Shown piece by piece: positions 13,101-23,800 of a DNA stretch of 24,798 nucleotides (position 1 is its first letter; each line of letters opens with the position of its first letter). The translations under genes were made by a program, and so were the position numbers. The stretch lies in assembly GCA_937923945.1 (NCBI GenBank), contig CALDWC010000160.1, positions 1-24,798 of the forward strand, read 5' to 3'. Source of the DNA: an uncultured Treponema sp. (GTDB lineage Bacteria; Spirochaetota; Spirochaetia; Treponematales; Treponemataceae). The notes beneath the pieces were generated by a model. It did not search any database. It saw nothing but the letters and a program-made list of their open reading frames with translations, and was not told the DNA's origin.

Positions 13101-14804
13101 AATGACGGACCACACGTCGTGTTTGTGCGGGCTACCGATAAGTACGATCAGTCGGCTATTTTTTCGAGCATTATAAATACGGATAATACACCGCCGGTGA
13201 TGCAGTTTACCTATCCCGTTGCGGATGCGAGTATTGAAAATGAACTTTTTATTTCGGGGCATGCCTACGATAATATCAACTTATCAAGTGTTACGGCGAC
13301 CGTTCGTCCGCTGGGCGGAGGTACCGCTTCTTTGCAAAATATTTCTTTAACAAGCGGGGAGCCTTTGGTAAGCAAAACCTTGAGTGTGGCGAATTTGCCG
13401 GAAGGTTTTTACAACTTGGAAATTATAGCGCTGGATAAGGGTGAAAACGTTACCCGCGTTGCACGGAATTTTACGATTAAGCGTTCAAAAGATGCAAACC
13501 GCATTGATTTGATGTATCCTTTAAACGGTGAAACTTTGTGCGGAGAGTTTAACGTATATGGACAAATATTCGCGGAAAAACGGGTTGAATCGGCTTCGTT
13601 GTATGTTGACGGAAAATTGGTTGATACTGCCGATGTTTCACTGACAAATTTTGTGTCATTCCGCTTGAATAATGAAAAAATTACGGACGGTAATCATACG
13701 ATTGCTATTCGAGCGATTTTTGCAAACGGCAAAGCCGTTGAATCGGATGTGCATCCGGTAACGTATACGGCGACGGGACCGTGGGTGACAGTGGATAATT
13801 TCGGGATGGGCGATTTTGCGATTGATCGTCCGTGGCTCCGCGGAAGTTCCGGCTATGTGCTTTCCGAGGCGGAGCTTGAAACGGCTAAATCGAAAACCGC
13901 AACGAAAGAAGAAAAACGCCAAATTGCTTTGAAGCGGGTAAAAAAGATTGAAGTCAGCTTTGACAACGGTAAAACATTTGAAAAAACGAAGGGAAAAGCA
14001 GAAAACTGGAAATACCGCTTGCAAACGCAGGATTTGACGGAGGGCAATCACTGCCTTTTAGTCAAAGCTACGATGGATAACAACGAAGTGGTCGTTTCTC
14101 GTACGATTGTAAAAATTGATAAAATGCTACCGGAGATTACGCTTATTTCACCGGTTGAAGGCGGTCGCTACAATCAGCAGATGAATTATCTCGGAATTGT
14201 AAGCGACAATGTCGGATTGCAGGATGTCGAGTTGGCACTGCGGAAAGGCGACAAGTCGGCGTATGGCGTGCCGGTGTTTGTGCAGGGATTGCACTTTGAA
14301 GCGGGTTTTTGGGGCGCGTCTCTGTGGAATATTGGAATGGGTTTGAGCTTTTTTGATAACAAAGTTAAAGTGCAGTTCCATTACGGGCAATTTACACAAA
14401 AACAATATAGTGCCATTACCAAAACGAACGACAGAATGCGCTACGGCGGCAATATTTTCGCCTTTAAGCTTTTAGCCTCGGTGCTTGATTTACCGGTGGG
14501 TCGTTATGCGGGTCCCGATTGGGATTGGTTGCACTTTACTGCGGCGTTGGGTGCAAACTTCAGTATATTTACGCAAACGCAAAGTGGTAAACCGCAGCTT
14601 TTGTCGGCTGTAGTGATGCAACTCGGATTACCGCGTGTTGAATTGCCGAAAAAGAAAGTAAAGTATTTTAGAAGTTATGGATTTTTTGTGGAAGGCAGTT
14701 TGTGGTTTATCCCGACCGATGTTGACAGCAAGACAAAAGGCAAAGATGCTATCAAGTCGGTGGTTCCGCATCTTTCGTGCGGATTTAGAGTGGATGTGTT
14801 TTAG
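10146..14804 (+). CDS. Giant exported Ig-like repeat protein with C-terminal outer-membrane barrel
   Basis: A 1552-residue protein starting at GTG 10146, seven bases after GGAGG; an upstream GTG at 10101 lies inside the leader hairpins and was rejected. The Sec signal is MKKTTVLVALLFTVASIYA. The body is about 14 Ig-like modules of 90-100 residues with the pattern 'I-SP-G--V-G---I-G-A-D--GI--V--SIDG' and 'DG-H---V-A-D--G', typical of bacterial Ig domains (Big_7-like). The first module after the signal is only a second half, and the last is cut short where it enters a barrel-like region at about 1374-1552. That region has alternating aromatic strands and ends HLSCGFRVDVF, with the terminal Phe expected of BAM substrates. 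A Lys/Glu-rich helical insert lies near residues 1240-1265. It is first in an operon with the giant lipoprotein. Function unknown; surface stalk or adhesin is inference. Confidence 0.8.
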   Translation: MKKTTVLVALLFTVASIYAGGKSEEIIPKNRESWNESSDINDKKGKHNVLITAIDIAGNEQLYGPFNLYVDPESDLPHAIVSNPANGARVTGNLNIVGTCVDDDGVAYVEFSIDGSEPVRAKGKEFWSFFLNTKDMADGVHTIEVYGVDINGLKGNSSKTMFHLDKERPITALTQKQDMKYASGKISFTGKIEDGNGIDRLLYSSDDGARFDEIPIKVDKKTGSATFALGLDTKKMEDGPHVLWFKAFDKQGSVGVYTFLLYVDNTPPEIIFSYPDENASVSGVFSVAGRAYDTVGLEKLSYRCGKIEGDFELTPGNPYFVQEFDLTAEKAKNATIEIIATDVAGNVVKIGKKITIDSSLDAPRVEITSPQEFEGVEDAVFLSGVVFDKYGPAEIRYKLDNFPEVSVPCEPSGFGTVIDGLASGEHTLKVTPINVKGVAGKEVSVKFTAVGAEPAVRFTNGKTALAVTNAVNGAAEIAVEAKAGLKTLFYAIDGGDLVDVNAKSGQTSAMIKVPYKKGESPATKRIAVTAVDALDRKVSQTLVLSLTDTMGAADGDGVFWANNDVNAQNKIIVTNVIPLSAVYTSTGGGMIQKAEVSPADSFEVSVDGNVITLKPKRDGNFDVSVTVTDSLGATATSKPLAAACDLSAPIITLADTKITSFVKNSLVVQGSVSDGAGIKSVRYTIDGQNYTALATSFNQTINLASMPDGAFVLKVVAEDNLGRKSYAYRSYYKNSNGAEVRMVLPVENDVVNGTVTAAFVSESVFPLSKVEYKANPSDTVWKDIPVSTMPHALIGSVQAPINSQMMFRFTDASGVEKIYQTYKFSIDNSTDKPVVEIHLPQENEVITKNFTISGIVYDDDGVKRLYYAIDNQAFKAVEADSSYTIDVPISLFNDNEHTISLYAEDIYGVKSDTVTRKIRVSLENPVATIESPVIDKTVKGMVTITGAASDKNGIGKIEVSVDNGNTYNLAEGTEKWSYTVNTTVLNDGPHVVFVRATDKYDQSAIFSSIINTDNTPPVMQFTYPVADASIENELFISGHAYDNINLSSVTATVRPLGGGTASLQNISLTSGEPLVSKTLSVANLPEGFYNLEIIALDKGENVTRVARNFTIKRSKDANRIDLMYPLNGETLCGEFNVYGQIFAEKRVESASLYVDGKLVDTADVSLTNFVSFRLNNEKITDGNHTIAIRAIFANGKAVESDVHPVTYTATGPWVTVDNFGMGDFAIDRPWLRGSSGYVLSEAELETAKSKTATKEEKRQIALKRVKKIEVSFDNGKTFEKTKGKAENWKYRLQTQDLTEGNHCLLVKATMDNNEVVVSRTIVKIDKMLPEITLISPVEGGRYNQQMNYLGIVSDNVGLQDVELALRKGDKSAYGVPVFVQGLHFEAGFWGASLWNIGMGLSFFDNKVKVQFHYGQFTQKQYSAITKTNDRMRYGGNIFAFKLLASVLDLPVGRYAGPDWDWLHFTAALGANFSIFTQTQSGKPQLLSAVVMQLGLPRVELPKKKVKYFRSYGFFVEGSLWFIPTDVDSKTKGKDAIKSVVPHLSCGFRVDVF

Positions 14805-14837
14805 TGAGAAGTGAGTAAATTTTCGGAGGTTTATCGT

Positions 14838-17800
14838 ATGAAGAAGTTTCGATTTGCAGTTTTAACAGTTGTCGGGTTTTTGATGGTTTTAACTATTACC
14901 ACATGTAAAAAAACCGTTGCATTGGGTAGTACGGTTGATATTTTGCCGCCGACGAACTCGTTTGATCGGCCGGTGAAAGGTGATTCCCGAGATTCGCTGC
15001 GCGGAAGTTTTTCTCTGAACGGCGTTGCAAAGGACGATAGCGGTGTTCGTGCGGTAAAACTTATTTTTAAGAGCAAAACACCGGGTGTCAATGTAGAAAA
15101 AACCTATATGACGAAGCTTGATAGTCCGGGAGTACCTGAAACAAATTGGAGCGTTAATATAACCAACGAATGGACGGGAAAGTATTTGGATAGTTATAAC
15201 CTAATTAAAGAATATCCGCTCCCTGACAGTGAATATGAAATTTCCATTATAACCATTGATAAGCAGGGGCGCGAAGCGACGCATACAACCGTTCTCACGA
15301 TAGATAACACACCGCCTGTTTTTATTGTAGATAACTTTACCGATGCTCGAGAGAAGGATGAATTAGGAATAACCGCCGGTACCCAAACATTCGGCTCTAT
15401 TTTGAATGTTATCGGAACGGCCGGCGATACCAGTGATATACAGTCGCTCAAAGTAACCGCATACAGCAGTGACGGTACAAAAAAACAAAAGAGCGAGCCC
15501 ATTCAATTAGGCGGTACCAAGCAAATAAATAATAATATTGCAACGACAAAAGTGATAAAGGTAAGCGAACTCACGAGCGGCGACTACTATGATTTTTGGC
15601 AGCTTCAGGGAGCTGACCTCAAAGATAAGAATATTATTATGGATATTTTCTTGAGCGATAAGGCACAGCCTTTCGGCTCGCAAGGTACCGAAAGCGGAAA
15701 TATATCCGAATTTTTTTACCTTCGTGATGATTTGCAAAAGGTAATGGCTGAAAAAGGGTATACGGTACAAACCTTTTCCGACTATATTTCAGGACGGAAG
15801 GGGTGGGATGACAGCCAAAGTAGTAAACAGCTGGAAGCTCTTATTGAAGATACCGATACCTTGCGGATTTTAAATGAAAAACGATATTGGAATTATAAGG
15901 AAGGAGAAGGCACCGCAACAACGCCGCCGGTAAATGTTGACAAAGATAAGGTGGTATTCCAGCTGGCACCGGGAGCACGGCCCGGTTATACCGTAACAAA
16001 CTATGCCGCTATCGGTGCGGGAGAAACCATTCCTCCGATGTATGCTGACAGTCGTGTTACAATCACCGTAGAACGAAATGCCGATAAAACAAAGGTTGCC
16101 GATCCCGATATTCTTGCAGAGATTCATGAGGCTGATTTAAAATTACAGCTCATTCAAATGGCTGACGGCAGTACACTCGATGCGTTTATTTCACAGCTGC
16201 AAACGAATCCAACGGAAACGGGGGCGATAGCAGCTATTAAAACGCTCTTTGATAAAGATACGCTGAACGATATATCAGATCCGTATAAATTCACCATAGC
16301 AGGCGACATTAATTTTTCCATTCAGTTTAAACTGCCTGCCGATACAAAAGTCGGTAAAACCTATGCACTAATACTGCAGGGGCACGATGTTCTCAAGCAT
16401 GATTTAATCGTGTACGGTGATGAGAGTAAACCGCTTGCCGATAAGTTTGTTATTTTTGAGGTAAAGGCAACCGGAAACCCGCCGCAGATTGATGTAACGA
16501 AGCTCCCGACCGATTGGACAAACAAAAAACTTGATGTTACCTTCAATATTATCGGCGCACGCGATGAGGTAAAAGTAACTATTGACGATACTATTGATAT
16601 AACCGAAGTAAAAGTTGCCGGTGATAATTATGCACTGGGCAGCGACGGAAAGGGCTTGGACCTAAGCACGGTTTCGGGATTGACGGAAGGAGAACATACG
16701 CTCACCGTTTACGCAAAACAGGGCGACCTTCATTCCGAACGGAAGTGTACCTTCCGATACGATAAAACAAAACCGGTTATTAAGATCACCGAACCGACAG
16801 CAGTCGGAGCCGACGGTCAGACGACAACAACCTTCGATAGCTGGTCGCCGACCTTTACGCTGAAAGTGGACGAAGGAAAAGATCCGACAACACTTTCGTC
16901 GATGAGTCCGCGAAAGAGCTTAAAGTTCCAAATTTCTTATGACAACGGCGCAACGTTTGAGGCAAAAGAGTATAACGCAAGCCTCATCAACGGCAATGAC
17001 GAATATGAAGCGATTGTCAATGTCACAAAACCGTCTTTTGCGGTAAAATTTATTGCCGAAGATATGGCCGGAAATACAACGGAGCTGCAAACAACTTCCT
17101 TTACGGTCAGTACCGATAAACCGCAAATCGAAACGGTGAAAGCAACGGTACAAACGGTTGGTGATTTTGTCGATATTACCGGCAATACCGGAAACATCGG
17201 CACGTATATTTCAAAAAAACTGGTTGATGACCACGGCTTTGATATTCAGGTTATCGCGAAAAAGTACATCCAGACGCCGGGAACAACTACGCTTGTTGAA
17301 GATACCCATGTTAAAGTGAACAAGGTTGAGTTCGTCAATGGTGCAAGTACGGCAACGATAGATCCGTATGATTGCACCGACAATACAAAAAACACTATCC
17401 ATAGCGACAAGCTCGGCTTGACTTCAACTAATATGGCAGACAGAGTGCCGGTAACGATTCGTGCAATTGCTGCGGACGGCAAACAACAGGAAACGACACT
17501 CACTTTCAGAGTAGATAGCACGCCGCCTGAACTCAAGATAACATCTCCGGTTGCAGACGGACAGGCAATCGACGGCAATACAAAAATAGCAGGATATGCA
17601 GCCGACAGTGAGTCTGGTATTAAAGAAGCGTCTCAAGGCTACACTTATAAGATAGTCAATACGGCGGATAACTCTGTTGTTCCTGGTGCTTCAGGTTCAC
17701 TGAAATGGGATAACCAGACAAATCCGACCGAATGGACAATTCCGAATCCGTTTACTGCAAATCAAGCGGAAGGCGAGTATAAAATCATTATCGAAAATAT

Positions 17801-20800
17801 TAAAGATGATGCGGGAAATACGCTTCCCAAAGTGGAAAAGAAGGTAACGATTGATAAGAACCCGCCGAAAATAGCGGATGCTACTATTTATCGCGATACG
17901 ACAAAGGTGGAGCACTATCCGTACCTCACCAATGATACGACAACGGCTCTGCACTTTAAAGGCACCGCAACCGATACAAACAAGCTTAAGTCCGTGAAAC
18001 TGACCGTAGCAAAAGACGGCGTTGTATACTACGAAAATACCGAAACAACGCTCAGTCAAGGCGGTAAAGAAGTAAAGTTTGATTTTGACTTTAAAGAACC
18101 GAATAAAGGACAATCCGCCTATGAAGACGGCTCATACTCATTGGTTACTATGGCCGAAGATGCCGCGGGCAAACTTTCGACGGCTATCACCAAGCAAATG
18201 ACGATTGATACAAAAAAGCCGAGCATTACCGTGCCAACGGCGCCGACAGCTACCGACTGGCAAAACTCGACAAGCGTGAATGTAACAGGTGGTACGGCGA
18301 GTGATGCCGGCTCCGGTTTGCGCAGTGTGCAGTATGCAGTCGGCACTACAGCTCCTGCGGCAACTACAGCCGTCTGGAAAGATTTAACGCTGCTGGCAGA
18401 TACTAAATACACCGGCTATGTTACCCTCAATGAAGGGGAAAACAAAGTGTGGTACAAAGCGACCGACAACGCCGGAAACACGACAATAACGGCTGCGGCT
18501 CATACCATAAAGGTGGATACAAAAGCGCCGACGCTCACGATAACCTCACCTACCGGCACCGTTAAAACGAAGGAAACGAGCTTTCAGGTAACGCTTACGG
18601 CAGAAGACGGTAGCGGCGGAAGCGGTGTAAAAACCATTGAGTACGGAACCGATCCTTCATTTACTATGGCAAAGACGGCTCAGTTTACCGGTTCATCGCT
18701 GACTATATCAGTGGACAGTGCAACCGGTACCTATTATTTCAGAGCCGTTGATAATGCGGGAAATCCTTCTGCGCTTGCAACGATACAAGTTGTTCTTGAT
18801 ACGGAACTTCCGACGGTTAAACTTGATGATACCTATACGCCGAAAGTACCGATCGGTTCGACTGTTTACACAAATGGGACAATAACAATTTCCGGCTCCG
18901 CGAGCGATAACGATAAAATAAAAAACGTTACGATTACAAAAGCCGACGGAAACGGATTGGCTGCGGAAAGTGTCGCAGGTTTACCGGCAGACGGTAAGCT
19001 GGTATTAACCGGCACAGCTGCCGCACGATTCTCGTTTGATCTTGATACAACGAAATACCCTGATAACACACCGCTTACGCTTAAAGCGACCGCAGTAGAT
19101 GAGAGCGGTAACACAAGCGACACAGAGCTTACGATTAACATTACGCAGGATACGGATAGGCCAATAATCGTCATACAGAATCTTGAAGCTTTAACCGGTA
19201 CTAATAACTATTTAAAAGATGCGACTTTACGCGGTACGGTAAAAGACGATGACGGCGAGATTGCCGAAATAATTATCAATGACGGAACGGATCATACGGT
19301 TGCTGTTTCAGGCGGCAGTTGGGAATATCCGTTTACCAACGACGGTGCAAAAACGCTGAATTTTGCGGTAACGGACCAGAAAGGGAAAATCTTTAGAACG
19401 GGCGGAACCGATAAACCGGTTATTTATGCTAAAAACGAAAATAGCGGTAGTACAACGGGCGATGATGTCAGCTTTACGGTAGATACCAAAGATCCGGTAA
19501 TTGCGGAGGTAACCGGAAAACCCGCTTCCGAAACGAATGACCAAAAGCTTGATGTAAAATCTCTTTTCAAGGCTGAAGAAGTTATATTTACGGTAAAAGC
19601 AACAGACAGTTCGGGAATCACGTCGGTTACGTTTTTGCTTGACGGTACAAAAAAAATAACCGCAGGTACAATAACCGGTACTGTAGGTGAGGAACAAACG
19701 GTTACTGCTACCCATAATTTCGCAGGTGAAACCGATAAGACGCATAAACTGGTCATTACTGTAACCGACGGCTCGGATCGACCATCCCAAAAAACCTATA
19801 CGATTCAAATTGACGGAATTGCTCCTGCAACACACATAATGAACTTTGATACAAGTCAGGCACAAACCGGACCGATTACGGTGAAAGGTATGATCAGTGA
19901 TGAGGGCGGTGCCGGCGTCGATAAAGATGCTCTTCGCTATAAGATAGTAAAAAAGGGGACGACCCCTTCAATCACCGATACCGATTGGACACCGTTTAGT
20001 AATACAACTGTTGGAACATGGGAAATTACGGACCTCGATTTGGGAACATATTTTTCTCTCTCAGGGACAACCTATAGCAGTGACTATGCGACGGAAATCG
20101 GATCAGGGCTCTTTAACCTGCCGCTCCATGTGCTCGTAAAAGATACTGTCGGAAATCCCAAGGTTGTATCGCTTTCGATTACGGTTGACCCTGCAGGCGA
20201 TAGACCGACGGTAGAGATTGTCGAACCGAATTCGCCGCTGTCTCTCGGAGCGGATCGGATACTTTCCGTCGGCGGTAAAGTTTCCGTATTCGGAAGCGCA
20301 CGCGTTAAAAAAGGATATGTCGGCGAAGTATATATGGATGCAGCAACCGACTCCGGTTTTACCGACTTTGTTAGCGGGTGGAAGGATAAAAAGATTGACG
20401 GTACGGCAAACTGGCGTACCGTACTGAATGCCGACGGTGAAATTGATGCACTGATGGGTTCGGATCCCAATAAAGTGATATACTATCGAGTTTATGCAAA
20501 AAACGGCGAAACAGGTGCTCTAGGCAGTTATTCCGCAACTTATGCGGTAAAATTTGACAAGAGTGCTCCGACTATAGGAAGTCCTACCTTGCATAAAGAC
20601 GGTGATCCGACCGGTACATCATATATTGCACGAGAGTGGATAAAAGGTGATGCAAGTTATCTTACGATGAGTCTCAATGATGATTCGGGTATCAGCAAAG
20701 TTAATCTTCAAATAAGCCGTAGTGGAACAACGATAGTCGATCAATCATTGACAGGGGCAACCGAGATTGAAGGGTACCAAATTGACGGCAACGCGGTCTT

Positions 20801-23800
20801 TACCGCACAGGGAACGTCGTCAGGTGACTATCATAATTACGATGTAAAGATACCGCTGAAAACGAACGGACAAACAGGCGGTGAATACACGGTAACCGTA
20901 ACCATAACCGAGGGTGTTGCGACCGGAACGAAATTGATGACACAGACCGGTGTTTATACATTCCGCTTTGATAATGAAGCCTCGATCGGCGAAATCGGAG
21001 CATATCAGTCTTCAGGCAGGAGCCCATTTAACGGAACGACTATTCCTGCAGGAATGAGTGCAACTGCGGGTATGCATCTTTATGTGAACAAGCAGGTTAT
21101 CGACATCGTTGATCAGAGCGGCACGCCGCAATTAGCGACTGCACTGAACGGCGAGTACGAGTGGGTTTTATTTGAGGATAAGAATTACTTCAATGAAGCA
21201 ACGGCAACCATCAAAGGTATTGCCTATGATGGCGGCGGCTCTGAAGTAAAAGAGATTACCGGTACTATTGTCGATACAGCCAATACGAAAGAAGCCAACT
21301 TCACCATTACCGGCAAGGATATACGACCGCGCATCGGCGGTTTTGTGTCGTGGGAAGCACCGGTTGATGTTTCGGCTCTGGATGACGGTGCCTATACAGT
21401 ACAGTATACCATACACGATTATGCAGGAAATCAATCTAATGAACTGACGAAAACGATTTACATAAAGAAAAAGGCCATTCATATTCTAAAGGTGCATCTT
21501 GGAACAGACTTGAACCGAAATACTGCTATTTCGGATGCGGAACGGGTAGGATATGCTGAACTAAACGGTGTTCAAAATAAGTATACCTTTGATTGGAATG
21601 GCGAAGTGAAGGCAAACGACTTTACCTGCAAGAGCACAGTTTCCGACATTAAGGTTGAGTATACCGGCGGAAACGGCGAGATTACCTATACGCTGAAAAA
21701 AGGTTCTACTTCCATAAAAAGAGGTAGCATTCAAACGGATCCAAATGCATCGGACTATAGGACGATTTCGCTTACTGATGCTGAGTTCGCAAAAATTGGA
21801 GCGGGTCTTGTAACGCTTGAGCTTACGCTCACCGATAGTTGCGGCTGGACTTCGACTGCAACGATTACGGTGAATGTAAAGACAATCGATGATACGCCTT
21901 CAAAGGCAGCCGTCCTACCGTTCTACTGGAACTCAAGCGAAGATAACAGTTTGATCTGGGGAAAGGACAAAAAGAAGAACCTGTACAAGTTAGGTCATAT
22001 TGAGTTTGACGGCTTTAACGAGGACAGTACCTATACCGGGCGCCCAGCCGTTTCGGGACGCATTGTGGTAGAAGGAACCGTGTATGATGAAACCTTGCTG
22101 CAAGGACTAACCGTAAACGCCGGAAACTTACAGGCAGCGGCTACATTGAACACCGCGGATAACAGCTGGACGCAAACTTCGGCAAGCGAGGGATTAGCAC
22201 TTGAAGCGGAAACCGTACTGCTTGACCAAAGCGGGCACTATGTCAGCTGGAAACTGACCTGGGATACGGAAAAGGTGAGCGGTAAAGCGGCTCGAAATAG
22301 TACCGTAAAAGTTACGCCAACTGATTTGAGCCGTCAACCGCTCGAAGCTGCTACTTCATCCGTTGTTACGGGTCAAGGAGCGCGACCGGCAAATAACAAG
22401 CTTGGTGTTACGGATATAACCGGCATTAAGGTTGGACAGACTGTTCGCTTGTATACCGGTGCAAAAGAAGCGTACTATACGCAAATTGAATCGATTAACA
22501 CCGATAAAAAAGAGTTGACGCTGAGCTCTGCGATTGATGTGTCTATTAAAAACTATGACATATATAGGGATGATCATAATACGCATACAATAACGGTGGA
22601 TGTGGTGCCCTATATTTCCGCGATTGTTACGCCGCTTGCGGAAAAGAAAAAAGCCGACCTCACGGAGCTCGGTCGTTCGGCACTCGGTGAATATTCCGTT
22701 AAAAGCGGTGACCGCGTGAAGATTTATGGTTTCAATCTGAATAATCCGCAGTCGGAGAACAAAAAAATGAGGCTGCATGGTGCTGCAGCGGAAAGCGACG
22801 AAATGGCGTACTATGTTGAACAAAAATATACGATATCGGGACCCATTACCGTAACAACCAATGGAATTGAGTCGATCAACAACAAAAATAAGACCGACGG
22901 CGATGCTCTTGATCTGTGGAATAACGAAGCAAACGGCAAAAACCACTTGCTGGTCGGAGACGATCGAAATGTCCGTGTCTTTACGCATACTATCGTGGTA
23001 CCCGACAGTACCATCAGGAACCCCGCAATGGATATTAAGGCAGACGGTACGATCGGTTGGGCCTACGACAGGGGCGAAAGTGCTTTCTGTATGACTAAAA
23101 AAGGCGGCGGAGATCCCATTGTCTTTATGACGAATCCGACCCGCTTTTATGCAACCGCTTTCACCTATGACGATGCGGGTAATACCTTCGGTATTGGCTG
23201 TGGCGGTGATATCACGAGCGGTGGTGGTGCTCCATATATGTGGTCGAGCGCTTCAATTTGCTGGAATCAACCCGGAAGCAATAGTGGGAACGCCGGATAC
23301 AATAGCGGTACTTACCGAAACAGGTTTACCTCAATTACAAGCGATCTATCGGAAGCACACACAAATTCAGATCGTGTCCAGTCTCCGCGACTTGCAACGA
23401 AACGAAATGGGAATAATACCGATGTGTATTTGGTATACTACGATGCGGTAACAAAGGAAATAAAATTGCGAAAAGGGAATCTGGTCGGCAATAGTATTAA
23501 AATGACCGGTGCATTAGCCGATCGTGGCGGTGCTGCGGATGGACGCGATAAAAATGTCAATTATCTGGAAACAAAGGGTGCAATAATCCTTGCGAGCGGG
23601 GATCATGCCGGTAAGTATACTTCGGTAGCGGTTACTGCACATCATGTGGTGGTTGCCTGGTATGACTTTGAAGACCAAGCTTTAAAAATCAAGTATGCAC
23701 CGTTGACCGGTACATTGAATGCTACTGCATTTACCGAAGTGACGGTTGATGATTCCGGTTCATGCGGTGAGTATTTATCAATGAAAGCCGATTCAAGCGG

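Noticed and set aside
14811..14837. Upstream GTG start of the giant lipoprotein
   Set aside because: The lipoprotein signal begins at ATG 14838, which has GGAGG at eight bases; the nine extra residues would precede the signal peptide.
19308..23014. Long open frames on the minus strand, for example 19308-19865 and 22356-22988
   Set aside because: They lie antisense to the giant lipoprotein gene, have Cys- and Arg-rich composition typical of shadows, and show no ribosome site or family motif.
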